DNA from: Williamsia muralis
GTDB lineage: Bacteria > Actinomycetota > Actinomycetes > Mycobacteriales > Mycobacteriaceae
Length of the DNA: 64,000 bases
Assembly: GCF_002735905.1 (NCBI RefSeq)
Contig: NZ_PEBD01000004.1
Span: 124,001-188,000 of the forward strand
Direction: 5' to 3'
The position numbers and the translations under genes are program-made. Positions 26,683-38,397 of this stretch are shown here, piece by piece. The notes beneath the pieces were generated by a model that ran no database searches, was not told the origin of the DNA, and saw nothing but the letters and a program-made list of their open reading frames with translations. Within the stretch, counting starts at the first letter, position 1, and each line of letters starts with the position of its first letter.

Positions 26683-27408
26683 ATGACAGCACAGGAGGGT
26701 GCGGTGAGCGGGGGCCTCGACCCGGCACCCGAGTCCGCGAAACTGACCCGCGGCGCGGTGGTCAACGCTGCGATCGAACTCGCGGATGCCGACGGGTTCA
26801 GCGCCCTCACCATGCGAAAGATCGCCGACCGGCTCGGTGTCGGCACGATGTCGCTGTACCGGCACATCGCCGACAAGGACGCGCTGCTGCGGGAGATGTC
26901 GAATGAGATCGGCATCCGCTTCCCGTACCCGCCCGCCGACGATGCAACGTGGCGCGAGCGGGCGTTGATCGCGGCCGAGGTCGACTGGACTCTGTATCAG
27001 CGCCACCCCTGGGTGCTGCTGGCCTTCGCATCTCCGCGCACCAGCATGGGCCCGCAGAGCCTGAACTGTCTCGACTGGCTCGTGGACGCCTTCCTCGATC
27101 TCGACGTCACCCCCGCGGTCGCCACCGAGATGGCGCTGACCCTGTGGAACCTCATCGCCGGCACGGTGCTCAGCACCGTCGCCGAACGACTGTTGCTCGA
27201 CCGGGCCGCCGATGAAGACCAAGGTCAGAGTGGACTGGCCCATCTTCTGGCAGGCAATCCTGAGAGCGAGCCGCCGCCCCATCTCGCAGCACTGGTCGGC
27301 ACGCATCATTCAGAACTCACCGACCCCCGCCATCTGCTCACCCAGGGCGTGGCCGCGCTGTGCGACGGTTTCGAATCGAGGGCGGCCAGATTGCGTGGCG
27401 GACACTGA
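26683..27408 (+). CDS. TetR-family repressor of the adjacent MFS exporter
   Basis: 241 residues from the ATG at 26683, after AAGGAGA; a GTG one codon earlier is possible. The HTH is IADRLGVGTMSLYRHIADKDALLREM, the TetR/TetR_C tetracycline-repressor subgroup with VVNAAIELADADGFSALTMRK before it. The C-terminal two-thirds is the ligand and dimer domain. Divergent from the DHA2 exporter with a strong dyad between, so it likely represses export until a drug binds. Confidence 0.92.
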   Translation: MTAQEGAVSGGLDPAPESAKLTRGAVVNAAIELADADGFSALTMRKIADRLGVGTMSLYRHIADKDALLREMSNEIGIRFPYPPADDATWRERALIAAEVDWTLYQRHPWVLLAFASPRTSMGPQSLNCLDWLVDAFLDLDVTPAVATEMALTLWNLIAGTVLSTVAERLLLDRAADEDQGQSGLAHLLAGNPESEPPPHLAALVGTHHSELTDPRHLLTQGVAALCDGFESRAARLRGGH

Positions 27409-27416
27409 CGCGCAGA

Positions 27417-28682
27417 TCACATGGCGTGTGGATAGACCGTCAACATGTGTGCGCCGAACCATGAGCTGAACGCGACAACCGCGAGCGAGACCAGGATCTG
27501 TGTGGACCCGCGACGTTTGGCCAGGCCGATCGCGATCGGGATCAGCAAGACGAACGCCGGGAGCAGCAGTCGGGGGCGGCTCATCATCAGACCGCTCGAG
27601 GCGCCGATGGATACGACCACCAGCGCTCCGTACACCGCCACCGGCCACGGCACGCGCTCGGCAAAACTCAGCAACGCCAGGGCGATGGTGATCAGCATGA
27701 TCCAGGCCGTGGCAACCGGCGCAATCTCCCCAGAGTTCACAAGCGCGTAGTTGATGAACTCGTAGGCGGCCTGGCCGTAGTCGACCCGCGTGTCCCAGCC
27801 CTCGGTCTGGATCTTGAACCAGCCGAGTGGTTCGCCCGTCTTGTGCCAGACCACCGCCAGGTACCCGAGGTAGCCGAGCGGACTGAGGACGATGGCCGCC
27901 CACGCCCTGGGTCCGTCGCGCAATCGCAACGCCGCAGCCACCACCACGACGACGATCAGCACCACTGCGGTCGGACGGCTCAGCCCGGCCAGCATCGTCC
28001 AGATCCCGGCCAGCAACCATCGTCGCTCCAGCACGCCGATCAGCGCCCACGCCGCAAGTGCGCAGAACAGCGCCTCGGTGTAGGCCATCGACAAGACGAT
28101 GCCCATCGGCGCTGCAGCGAACAGAACGGCGAGCAGCAGCCCAGCCCGACGCGGATCGGCTTTGACGCGCACCACCTCGCCGTCGTCGGCCCTGTGGATG
28201 TCCTCGGCAAACCAAGCGGTGAACCGTGCGGGCACGAGCCGGGACTTGTGTTCACGGTTCTGCATCTGTGCGGCGCACAGCGTTCCGAGCCGGGCGACGC
28301 CCACCGCGGCCAGGCAGCCGAGCACCACGTTCACGGTGAGGGCTGCACCCAACGGACTGAAACCGGGCACCTTGTCCACTGCCCCGGCGAGCAGTGGATA
28401 GCCGGGGAAGAACGCGTATGGCGTGTCGGAGTCACGCATACCCTGCGCGTCGGTCTGGGTCAGCGGCACGCCGCCGTATCCGTGCTCGGCGATGGCGAGC
28501 ATCCATTTGCCGTCCCAGGCCGAGAGCGCAGCCCCGAGGCTGCTGCCGCGCAGCTGCGTGAACCGCTCCAGCACGAGCATGCCGACCAAGCGGATGAGGA
28601 GGAAGACGGCAATCGGTTCGACCCAGTCACGCCGTTGATACAGGAGGTCGCTGACGGATTCGATTCTCGCTCGGGTCAGCAC
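27417..28682 (-). CDS. PIG-V-like GT-C membrane mannosyltransferase
   Basis: 421 residues from a GTG at 28680-28682; the frame is open to 28841, so the start is uncertain. About ten to twelve transmembrane helices. The first outer loop has AWDGKWMLAIAEHGYGG, matching the RWD-x-W-Y-IA-GY motif of PIG-V-like GT-C enzymes with the catalytic Asp. These use polyprenyl-phosphate mannose and in mycolate-bearing bacteria mannosylate envelope lipids or lipoglycans. The exact acceptor is unknown. Convergent with tetR (eight bases between) and divergent from lysC. Confidence 0.83.
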   Translation of the reverse strand: MLTRARIESVSDLLYQRRDWVEPIAVFLLIRLVGMLVLERFTQLRGSSLGAALSAWDGKWMLAIAEHGYGGVPLTQTDAQGMRDSDTPYAFFPGYPLLAGAVDKVPGFSPLGAALTVNVVLGCLAAVGVARLGTLCAAQMQNREHKSRLVPARFTAWFAEDIHRADDGEVVRVKADPRRAGLLLAVLFAAAPMGIVLSMAYTEALFCALAAWALIGVLERRWLLAGIWTMLAGLSRPTAVVLIVVVVVAAALRLRDGPRAWAAIVLSPLGYLGYLAVVWHKTGEPLGWFKIQTEGWDTRVDYGQAAYEFINYALVNSGEIAPVATAWIMLITIALALLSFAERVPWPVAVYGALVVVSIGASSGLMMSRPRLLLPAFVLLIPIAIGLAKRRGSTQILVSLAVVAFSSWFGAHMLTVYPHAM

Positions 28683-28948
28683 CTGAGCGATCCTAGTGCC
28701 GAACGCTCGCTCGGGGCGGGCGCTGTCGGTTGCACGGCCGATCCGCCAGTTCTGAAGCACGCTAAAGCAATTGCCGCGTGCCCACCCGAGCCCCGGTGGT
28801 CGGTGGTCTCCCGGCTCGACGGTGCGGTGACACGCTTGCACGTGGGGGAGTTGCGGGTGGCTATCCTTGCACGAGGCGGGAGGCAGTCTTGCACTGTTGC
28901 CCGCTGACTGATTTTGAAGGTTCGCAGCAGCTAGAGAAGGGAAACTCG

Positions 28949-31242
<2,294 letters not shown>

Positions 31243-31247
31243 TCGGT

Positions 31248-31289
31248 AGTTCCTCCGGTTTCGAGCAGTTCCTCCGGTTGCAGCCGGAG
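31248..31289 (+). repeat. Short direct repeats and hairpin after asd
   Basis: AGTTCCTCCGGTT occurs at 31248-31260 and again at 31267-31279. The second copy contributes to a perfect hairpin CTCCGG-TTGCAG-CCGGAG (31272-31289). It may act as a terminator for lysC-asd, although there is no T-run. Confidence 0.5.
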
Positions 31290-31341
31290 TTTGTGGCTGG
31301 AGTCGGAGGATGTGGCCGGGGTGCCGTGGTTCGATGTTCGA

Positions 31342-32757
31342 ATGATGGCGCGAAAAGCTTGCGTGGCAGTTCTGCTCACGACGCTGGTCATAGCACTGAA
31401 CGCCGGGCCTGCTCAGGCCACACCGGGCATTCCCGATGTCGGGCCGCCGGGGACGTCGTTGATCCATGGGGACCTGGCGTCGACGGACACCACGCCGCAT
31501 CCCGGGCCTGGGGTGGCCGGTCGCTTGGTCGCCTCGTCGCTGCCCGGTGGAGCATGTGCGGCGACCTTCATCGGTGGTGATGGCATGCCCGTGGCGCTGT
31601 GCACCGGATACGTGGGTGTCGACCCGCCCGGAGTCGCGGTGCCCACCGTGCAACTCTTCGATCCGGCCAACGCCCAGCTGGTCGCGTCGATCCAGCTCAC
31701 CAAAGGAGGTCTCCTGGGCGGCGTCTATGGATATCTCGACAGTCGCGACCGCGTGGTGATGGCTGACGGATCCGGCTCGGTGCTCAAGATTGCGCACCGC
31801 AAAACCGCTGCCGGGCAGTGGATTCTGTACGTCGCCGAGCGAATCGACGTGAGTGCTCACATTCCCGCCGGAGATGCCATCACCGGATTGGCGCCCGACT
31901 ATCAACAGCGCATCTGGTTCGCGACCACCGGTGGAGTGATGGGCACGATCTCCGCTGACGGCCACATCGCTTCGATGCACCTGCCACCGGGCGAGAGGCT
32001 CACCAACGGTTTGAGTGTTCGGCGGGACGGTGCTTCCGTCCTCACCGATCGTGCCCTCTACGAGATGCACGCCGACGACACCGGCACGCCAACCACCGTC
32101 TGGCGGCAGACCTACACCGCGGGCAGTGTCCGAAAGCCCGGACAGCTGGCTCCTGGATCCGGCACCACACCAACATATTTCGGAGTGGACGACGAGTTCG
32201 TGGCAATCGTCGACGACGCCGAGCGGCCCAATCTGGTCGTCCACCGCAGCGACAACGGGTCGGTGGTGTGCGCAACGCCCGCCTTCGGCACCTCCGGGCA
32301 AGGCACCGAGAATTCGCCGATGGCGTGGGGCAATTCGCTTGTCATCCCCAGCACGTACGGATTCGGCTATCCACCGTTCGCAACGTCCGGGCCCAGTGAC
32401 CCAACGGCCGCGACGTTCGCCGGAGGGATGACCCGCATCGACGTCACGGACACCGGATGCCATCGCATCTGGGAAACCCACGATCGCATGGCGACTCTGC
32501 CGAAATTGTCGAGATCCGACGGCCTCATCTACGCGCTGGCCTATGCGCCTTCGACTGAAGCATTCGCGGGCAACGGGATTCAGCAGATCGGACCGATCTA
32601 CTTTGTGGCCGTCGATTTTGCGACGGGCGCGCGGCGGGCCTTCACCGAGGTCGGAGCAGCGCCAGTCGACGAACCCTTGCAATTGACCGGGACCATCGGT
32701 GCCGATGGGTCGATGTGGCAGGCGACGGTGGGCCGGATGTTGAAGATCAGCCCGTGA
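31342..32757 (+). CDS. Secreted protein with beta-propeller-like repeats
   Basis: 471 residues from the ATG at 31342 (a second ATG follows directly). A clear Sec signal peptide is present: MMARKACVAVLLTTLVIALNAGPAQA. The mature part is rich in short strands with recurring patterns such as VVMADGSGSVLKIAH, IWFATTGGVMGTISADGH and SMWQATVGRMLKI, consistent with a beta-propeller of the quinoprotein/SMP-30-like type. Six or seven blades seem likely. No PQQ-binding or catalytic residues could be identified. Function unknown, extracellular. Confidence 0.82.
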   Translation: MMARKACVAVLLTTLVIALNAGPAQATPGIPDVGPPGTSLIHGDLASTDTTPHPGPGVAGRLVASSLPGGACAATFIGGDGMPVALCTGYVGVDPPGVAVPTVQLFDPANAQLVASIQLTKGGLLGGVYGYLDSRDRVVMADGSGSVLKIAHRKTAAGQWILYVAERIDVSAHIPAGDAITGLAPDYQQRIWFATTGGVMGTISADGHIASMHLPPGERLTNGLSVRRDGASVLTDRALYEMHADDTGTPTTVWRQTYTAGSVRKPGQLAPGSGTTPTYFGVDDEFVAIVDDAERPNLVVHRSDNGSVVCATPAFGTSGQGTENSPMAWGNSLVIPSTYGFGYPPFATSGPSDPTAATFAGGMTRIDVTDTGCHRIWETHDRMATLPKLSRSDGLIYALAYAPSTEAFAGNGIQQIGPIYFVAVDFATGARRAFTEVGAAPVDEPLQLTGTIGADGSMWQATVGRMLKISP

Positions 32758-32766
32758 GGCGCTGGA

Positions 32767-33384
32767 TCAGTACAGCTTCTTCCCGTAGCTCTCTCCGTAA
32801 TACTTCTGCAGTTCTTCGAGATTGGACCCTTTGTTCAACACGTGCGCGATCTCGGCGGGGGTGGGTAACACGTCTGGTTTCCACGTTTCCGGACTCCAGA
32901 GGTCGGCGCGCATGAATGCTTTTGCGCAATGGAAGAACACCTCCTCGACGGCGACCTCGAGGGCCAGGATGGGTCGTCGGCCGCGATTCGCAAGTGCGTC
33001 GAAGTAGTCCGCGTCTCTCAGAACGGTCGCGGTTCCGTTGATCCTCAGGGTGTCACCCCTGCCGGGGACCAGGAAGTTGGTGCCGACGTGTGGGTTGGAC
33101 AGCACGTTCAGGTAGCCGTCGACGCGCCTGTTTCCCGGCCGCTCGGGTATGGCGATCGTTCGCGAATCGATGACGTGCGCAAAGCCAGGGGGATCGCCTT
33201 TCGGCGAGACATCCACGCGACCGTCGGCGTCGGTGGTGGCAACGAAGGCAAAGGGCGACCGCGCCAGCCACTCGAGATGCACCGGCAGGAGTTCGGGGCG
33301 CACCTTCTTCGCGACGCGATCGGTCGGTTCGCCGACCAGTGCGCGTAACTCTTCAACGCTGGTGACCTCGACACGTGTGTTCAT
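32767..33384 (-). CDS. Pyridoxamine 5'-phosphate oxidase-family flavoprotein (MSMEG_1061 type)
   Basis: 205 residues from the ATG at 33382-33384. The split-barrel FMN fold shows in WLARSPFAFVATTDADGRVDVSPKGDPPGF and NRRVDGYLNVLSNPHVGTNFLVPG. The C-terminal half (FHCAKAFMRADLWSPETW) is typical of the FMN-dependent PPOX-type group named after MSMEG_1061. These bind FMN or F420; substrate unknown. Its stop is nine bases from that of the convergent secreted protein. Confidence 0.9.
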   Translation of the reverse strand: MNTRVEVTSVEELRALVGEPTDRVAKKVRPELLPVHLEWLARSPFAFVATTDADGRVDVSPKGDPPGFAHVIDSRTIAIPERPGNRRVDGYLNVLSNPHVGTNFLVPGRGDTLRINGTATVLRDADYFDALANRGRRPILALEVAVEEVFFHCAKAFMRADLWSPETWKPDVLPTPAEIAHVLNKGSNLEELQKYYGESYGKKLY

Positions 33385-33488
33385 CCGACCATCGTTGTCG
33401 TGATCGGTGTCGGACGGCAACCTGGTGGAAAGACGAAAGGTGCGCACTCTGGTCCAGGCGCAGGTGGAGTAGTGGGACAATCGACGGT

Positions 33489-34220
33489 GTGACGCAGGAC
33501 CCAGACAAGCAGCCGAAGGACCCGGACCGCGATGGCCCCGACCTCGAGAAATCGAGCGTCGGCCCCGACGGCCCGATTGAAGTGCCGTCCGACCTCTCCG
33601 GCATGCCGCCATTGGCCGAACTCGACGCTATGGATCTGGCGGCGATCGAGGCGGGTCGACAGTCCAAGGACAAAGACCACGCGGTGCTCGATGAGCCGAC
33701 ACCGCCTCCGGCCGCGCTGTACCACGCCTGGTTGTTGTGGCTGGGTGGTGCCGCCGCTGCGCTGGTCAGTGTGGTCTACGGGTTCGTGAACTCGGGGTCC
33801 ATCAGCGATCTGCTCAACGAGCGCCTCCAGGCCGATGTTGCCCGTGACCCAAGTGCGGCGGCGCCTGCGGACCGCATCGACTCGTTGTCGAGCTTCTTCC
33901 CACCGGCGATGCTCGTCGCAACCCTTGTTCTGCTCGCCGTGCAGTACCCGCTGCTGGTGGCGACGTCTCGGCACCGCAGTCGGGGTGCCAGGAACGTCTA
34001 CGTGACCGCTGTGCTGGTGATGCTGTTGTGCATCCCGATGGGTATCGATCTCCTCTTCGACTATCCGTCGATCTCCGGCGTCATCAAGTTCATGGGGTGG
34101 CTGCAGTTCGCGTTGCTGCTGTTGTCTGCGCTGTTCACTCTGCGTCGTGGCGTCAACCGATGGCTGCCGCCCTCGATGAGGATGAAGCCGACCCAGATCA
34201 TCCGGCCGGGTAACCGCTAG
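33489..34220 (+). CDS. Membrane protein with acidic cytoplasmic N-terminus
   Basis: 243 residues from a GTG at 33489. The first 75 residues are Asp/Pro/Lys-rich and probably disordered. Four transmembrane helices follow (near residues 80-102, 137-160, 172-192 and 197-217), then a basic tail. I recognise no family. Its stop codon overlaps that of the convergent gntR gene by four bases (CTAG), so the two transcripts interlock at their 3' ends. Confidence 0.82.
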   Translation: MTQDPDKQPKDPDRDGPDLEKSSVGPDGPIEVPSDLSGMPPLAELDAMDLAAIEAGRQSKDKDHAVLDEPTPPPAALYHAWLLWLGGAAAALVSVVYGFVNSGSISDLLNERLQADVARDPSAAAPADRIDSLSSFFPPAMLVATLVLLAVQYPLLVATSRHRSRGARNVYVTAVLVMLLCIPMGIDLLFDYPSISGVIKFMGWLQFALLLLSALFTLRRGVNRWLPPSMRMKPTQIIRPGNR

Positions 34221-34927
34221 TCCTGGTCGGGTTCGCGAACAGCGTCTGCAGCTTCGATGATGATCTCGCGCATGGCCCGCTCGGCGTCCACAGGGTTGCG
34301 CAAGCGGATGGCCCGGGCGACGGCGTCGTGGAGGTCGATGGCCGCAGGGTTGGGGTTGGTCGGCATCATGCCGTGATGTGTACGACCGGCGAGCACCTCA
34401 CCGACCACATCGCTCAGCGCGCGGAACATCTCGTTTCCGCTCGCTTCGAGCAGGGTGCGATGGAAGACCTTGTCCGCCAACAGATACTGGTCGAGGTCGC
34501 CCGACCGGCCATGCATGACCATGTCTGAGACCGCGGCAGCGAGTATTCGGCACTGGTGCTCGTCCGCGCGCTCTGCAGCGAGGGCCGCGGCGACGGGTTC
34601 GAACCCGCGCCGCAGCTCTGACAGGGTCAGAAGGAAGTCGGTTCGCTCTCCGGCGTCGAGTCGCCAGCGGATCAGCCGTGGGTCGAAGACGTGCCAGTGG
34701 CTGCGGGGCTGAATGGTGATGCCGACGCGTCGGCGTGAGGCCACGAGACCCATCGATTCCAGGACTCGGATGGCTTCGCGGGCGACGGTACGCGACACCC
34801 CGTACTGCACGCCGATGCTGTCGAGAGTGAGAACCTCGCCCTCACGGTGATGCCCGGAGACGATCTGCGTGCCCACGCCGGTGAGAACGCTGCCATGAAG
34901 TTCACCCACACTCGCCTCTGTTGCCAC
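34217..34927 (-). CDS. gntR: GntR/FadR-family regulator of gluconate genes
   Basis: 236 residues. N-terminal winged HTH (LTLDSIGVQYGVSRTVAREAIRVLESMGLV) and an all-helical FCD ligand domain from about residue 90, with metal-ligand style His/Asp. It is divergent from gntK-gntP across 124 bases, so it most likely represses gluconate uptake and phosphorylation. A FadR-type half-match, AGTATGACCAT, lies at 34996-35006 in that gap. Confidence 0.88.
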   Translation of the reverse strand: MATEASVGELHGSVLTGVGTQIVSGHHREGEVLTLDSIGVQYGVSRTVAREAIRVLESMGLVASRRRVGITIQPRSHWHVFDPRLIRWRLDAGERTDFLLTLSELRRGFEPVAAALAAERADEHQCRILAAAVSDMVMHGRSGDLDQYLLADKVFHRTLLEASGNEMFRALSDVVGEVLAGRTHHGMMPTNPNPAAIDLHDAVARAIRLRNPVDAERAMREIIIEAADAVREPDQD

Positions 34928-35051
34928 CGATTTATCTTCTCATTGTCGCCCAGGGTCTTCAAAAGAATGCTTTAAGTGCTCAGGGAGGTTGCAAAAGTAT
35001 GACCATTGCGGCAGTATCTGTGACCGGCAGCACAAGAGCGAGGAGTCAACA

Positions 35052-35552
35052 ATGCGAGCACCGCTGGTCGTCATGGGGGTGTCGGGGTCCGGCAAATCCA
35101 CCGTCGGAGCCGCGCTGGCGCAGCGTCTCCGGGTGCCATTCGCTGATGCAGACGATTTCCATCCGCCGGCCAACATCGCCAAGATGTCCAGTGGACACCC
35201 GCTCGACGACAACGATCGTCACCCGTGGCTGGAGCTGATCGGCCAGTGGCTGGCCGATCATGCCGACGGCGGTGTGATGAGTTGTTCGGCGCTCAAGCAC
35301 AAGTACCGCGACCAGCTCCGGCGGCATTGTCCCGAGGTGTGTTTTGTCCACCTCGATGGCACGCCTGAAGTGATCTCGAAACGTCAGGCAAGCCGGCCGG
35401 GGCATTTCATGCCGCCGTCGCTCTTGTCGTCGCAGTTCCACACTCTCGAACCACTCGCCGACGATGAGCGAGGAATTGTCATCGACATCGATCAGTCGAT
35501 CGACGACATCGTCGAGTCTTACATCACCCGGACAGAACACAAGGAGAACTGA
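35052..35552 (+). CDS. gntK: Gluconokinase
   Basis: 166 residues from the ATG at 35052, after GCGAGGAGTC. Walker A GVSGSGKST at residues 9-17 and the gluconokinase signature FADADDFHPPANIAKMSSGHPLDDNDRHPWL follow. ATP phosphorylates D-gluconate to 6-phosphogluconate for the pentose phosphate pathway. Its stop overlaps the gntP start (TGATG), so the kinase and permease are made together. Confidence 0.96.
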   Translation: MRAPLVVMGVSGSGKSTVGAALAQRLRVPFADADDFHPPANIAKMSSGHPLDDNDRHPWLELIGQWLADHADGGVMSCSALKHKYRDQLRRHCPEVCFVHLDGTPEVISKRQASRPGHFMPPSLLSSQFHTLEPLADDERGIVIDIDQSIDDIVESYITRTEHKEN

Positions 35553-36952
35553 TGAGCTCACCATCGGCGGTGCTGCTGGCGGCAGACACCGAACTTCCCG
35601 AGCCGGTCGCCGCCGGGTGGCAGTTGATCCTCGCCGCGCTCGCCGGCATCGCCGTCATCGTCGTCTTGATCACCATCGCGAAGGTGCACCCGTTCCTGGC
35701 GCTCGTGGCCGGCGGACTCACGGTGGGAATCGTTGCCGGCGAAGCGGTTCCGGACGTACTGGAGTCGTTCACCGACGGGTTCGGTAGCACCGCAGCCGGA
35801 GTCGGGATCCTGATCGCGCTCGGTTCGATGTTCGCAAAGCTCCTCGCGGACTCCGGTGGCGCCGATGAGATCGTCGACACCATCGTCGGGCACGCTTCCC
35901 CCCGCATGCTGCCGTGGGCGATGGCTCTCGTCGGTGCCATCATCGGTCTGCCGATGTTCTTCGAAATCGGCCTGGTGCTGTTGATGCCGGTCATCTACCT
36001 GGTGGCGCGCCGGTCGGGCCTGTCACTGATCACCGTCGGGATCCCCGCTCTCGCGGGTCTTTCGGCGATGCACGGCTTCGTGCCGCCCCATCCGGGACCG
36101 CTGGTCGCCATCGACGTGCTCGGTGCGGACCTCGGAACCACGCTGGCGCTCGGTGTCGCGGTTGCGGTGCCGACCATCATCGTGGCCGGACCTCTGTTCG
36201 GAAAACTCGCGGGCCGCTGGGTGGTGTTGCCGGTCCCCACCACCTTCGACGCCGATCCCGAAGACACACTTGTCAAGACCAAGCGCCCGTCGTTCGCCAT
36301 CACGATCTTCAGCGTCCTGTTGCCGGTTGTGTTGATGCTGGGCAAGGCCATTGCCGAGATCTTCATCAGCGATGACGACCAGATCGTGCGGCAGGTACTC
36401 GATGTGCTCGGAACCCCGATCATCGCCCTGCTGATCGCGGTGGTGGTTGCGATGTTCACCCTCGGCCGTGGGTCGGGGATGGATCGCGAGACCATCTCCA
36501 AGACGACCGGCGCCGCGCTGCCCGCGATCGCCGGGATCTTGCTCATCGTCGCTGCGGGCGGCGGCTTCAAACAGGTTCTCGTCGACAGCGGGATCGGCAC
36601 GTTGCTCGCCGATTGGGCCAAGGAAGCGAACATCTCCGTGCTGCTGCTCGCCTGGGTGCTCGCCGCCCTCATTCGGCTGGCGACAGGGTCGGCCACCATT
36701 GCCACGATCACTGCGTCCTCGCTCATCCTGGGTCTTGTCGACGGGCTGAGCAGCGGCGAACTGTCCCTGGTGGTCCTGGCCATCGGTGCCGGCTCGGTCT
36801 TCTTCTCACACGTCAACGACGCCGGCTTCTGGCTGGTGAAGGAGTACTTCGGCATGAGCGTCGGCCAGACGATCAAGACGTGGTCGATCATGGAGACCGT
36901 GTTGTCGGTGTCCGGCCTGATCGTTGTACTGCTTCTGGGCCTTGTGATCTGA
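35552..36952 (+). CDS. gntP: Gluconate permease, GntP family
   Basis: 466 residues with about twelve to fourteen hydrophobic helices. Family blocks include FGSTAAGVGILIALGSMFAKLLADSG, GLPMFFEIGLVLLMPV, GLSAMHGFVPPHPGP and FSHVNDAGFWLVKEYF, all characteristic of GntP proton symporters. It imports gluconate for GntK. Last gene of the gnt operon; a long stem-loop terminator follows. Confidence 0.95.
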   Translation: MSSPSAVLLAADTELPEPVAAGWQLILAALAGIAVIVVLITIAKVHPFLALVAGGLTVGIVAGEAVPDVLESFTDGFGSTAAGVGILIALGSMFAKLLADSGGADEIVDTIVGHASPRMLPWAMALVGAIIGLPMFFEIGLVLLMPVIYLVARRSGLSLITVGIPALAGLSAMHGFVPPHPGPLVAIDVLGADLGTTLALGVAVAVPTIIVAGPLFGKLAGRWVVLPVPTTFDADPEDTLVKTKRPSFAITIFSVLLPVVLMLGKAIAEIFISDDDQIVRQVLDVLGTPIIALLIAVVVAMFTLGRGSGMDRETISKTTGAALPAIAGILLIVAAGGGFKQVLVDSGIGTLLADWAKEANISVLLLAWVLAALIRLATGSATIATITASSLILGLVDGLSSGELSLVVLAIGAGSVFFSHVNDAGFWLVKEYFGMSVGQTIKTWSIMETVLSVSGLIVVLLLGLVI

Positions 36953-36964
36953 GGCAAGCCATCA

Positions 36965-37023
36965 CAGAAACCGCTCACCCGCGATTCACCTTGGAAGGTG
37001 GCTCTGCGCGTGGGCGGTTTCTG
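36965..37023. terminator. Bidirectional terminator after gntP
   Basis: CAGAAACCGC (36965-36974) pairs perfectly with GCGGTTTCTG (37014-37023), enclosing CACCTT-GG-AAGGTG (36987-37000). It lies between the convergent gntP and the secreted protein gene at 37034 and would serve both strands, although U-runs are short. Confidence 0.75.
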
Positions 37024-37033
37024 CGTGGTTGGT

Positions 37034-37489
37034 CTACGGCGCGACGAGGCAGCCAGGACCGATCGGTGTGCCGGATTTGACCATGACGGTTTCGACGGGT
37101 CCGCCGGCAGATGTCTGGAATGCCATCACCGCGTGTTCGCCCGGTAGGTGCGGGGTCCAGAGGGAAAACGCGTGGTCAAAAATCACGGGCGATGTGTAGT
37201 AGGGGTCGATGTAGTCCCAGATCAACTCTTGCGGAAACAACGTCGACGCCTGATTGAGGTCGACGATTCCCACGCCACTCTCGCTCGGCGAATGCGGCGC
37301 GTCAGCGGTCCGAGCGATGACGAGGTAAGTGCACCCCGTGCCGAAAGGCGTGGTCGGGCCACCGCTCAGCCCTGGGACGATGGTGACGTCGGCGACGTCG
37401 GCGGAAGCGGCGGGGGCCGTCCAGGCGAAGGCAGCGGCCGACAGTGCCATGACAGCAGGGATCAAGCGCCCGACACGTTGTGAGGTCAT
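37034..37489 (-). CDS. Small secreted protein
   Basis: 151 residues with a Sec signal peptide (RLIPAVMALSAAAFAWTAPAASA). The mature part is about 120 residues, beta-rich, with two Cys (GTGCTYLVIA and GPGCLVAP) that could form one disulfide linking its first and last strands, an Ig-like layout. No family recognised. The 233 bases upstream (37490-37722) show no gene or clear element. Confidence 0.8.
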   Translation of the reverse strand: MTSQRVGRLIPAVMALSAAAFAWTAPAASADVADVTIVPGLSGGPTTPFGTGCTYLVIARTADAPHSPSESGVGIVDLNQASTLFPQELIWDYIDPYYTSPVIFDHAFSLWTPHLPGEHAVMAFQTSAGGPVETVMVKSGTPIGPGCLVAP

Positions 37490-37722
37490 GGCTCGAAACC
37501 TACAGGTTGACGTGTCCGCGCTACATGGAACGGGAGAACCCGAAAATTGGTGTCCCCGAACATGGTTACGTCAGCTAGAACATCGACCTCGGGTCGATTT
37601 ACTGGAGCGCCCAGGAGGTGCCCTGCTGCACACTTTCCTTGCCTGGACGGCCGGATGTGACGTCACAGGCTGATTTGTGTGCAGTGGGGCTCAGGTCCGC
37701 GATGCGGAAAGGGGCCCCGGCG

Positions 37723-38361
37723 TCACTCCCCGGACAAGTCCGCAGACAGATCGCGGGCACCGATACCGGCCGGCACCTCGACCTCGACGACCGGCTCTTC
37801 GCGGTCGTCGAACTCGAGGCGCAAGGCGCGACAGATGGTGGCATGCATATCGTAAAGGCATGTGATGTAGGTCAGTTCGAGGATCTCGGGATCGCTGAGA
37901 TCGGCCTTGAGGGTGTCGACGACCGCGCCGGGCACCCGACCACCGTCGAACACCAGACCATCGGTATACGCGAGCACGGCCCGCTCCAGTTCGGTGTAGC
38001 AGTCGGCGATCTGCCAGTACGCGATGGCGGCGATCTTTTTTTCGGGCATCCCCAGCGAACGCATCTGTTTGGAGTGCTGGGAGAAGACGAATTGGCTGCC
38101 CCGCGCATAACCGGCCCGGCACTGGCCGAGCTCACGCAGCATCGGGTCGAGCGTCGCGTTGCGGTAGAGGGCGAATCCCCTCACCGCATGGTCGAATACG
38201 TTGGGTGACTGCGCGAAGACAGTCCACCAGTCGCCCGGAGTGCCGTGAACGGTTCCCCCGTCGACCGCCGGGTCTTTGTCGGGGCCGAAGAGCCTGTCGT
38301 AGAAGTACAGGATCTTCTCGTCGGTGACCTCCGCGCGGGGTACTTGGCGAAGACGTGGCAC
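37723..38361 (-). CDS. Carboxymuconolactone decarboxylase-family protein
   Basis: 212 residues, AhpD-like CMD fold. Core RNATLDPMLRELGQCRAGYARGSQFVFSQHSKQMRSLGM resembles the active-site segment, but only a single Cys (GQCRAG) precedes the HS, so the usual CxxC peroxidase pair is missing. Such single-Cys or Cys-poor members include decarboxylases and gamma-carboxymuconolactone-like enzymes. It follows the VOC gene by 36 bases on the same strand; both are probably under the TetR at 39007. Confidence 0.87.
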   Translation of the reverse strand: MPRLRQVPRAEVTDEKILYFYDRLFGPDKDPAVDGGTVHGTPGDWWTVFAQSPNVFDHAVRGFALYRNATLDPMLRELGQCRAGYARGSQFVFSQHSKQMRSLGMPEKKIAAIAYWQIADCYTELERAVLAYTDGLVFDGGRVPGAVVDTLKADLSDPEILELTYITCLYDMHATICRALRLEFDDREEPVVEVEVPAGIGARDLSADLSGE

Positions 38362-38397
38362 TACAGTTCCTCTCGTCGATGGTCTCGCGATCTCTGG

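Noticed and set aside
34996-35006. AGTATGACCAT as the GntR operator
   Set aside because: It matches only part of the FadR-type pattern TGGTNNNACCA and has no symmetrical partner, so it is mentioned with gntR but not listed as a site.
37490-37722. A possible small gene in the 233-base gap upstream of the secreted protein
   Set aside because: No frame with a start, ribosome site and gene-like codon use was found.
37723-38361. Carboxymuconolactone decarboxylase protein as AhpD peroxidase
   Set aside because: The CxxC redox pair is missing; only one Cys remains near the active-site position.
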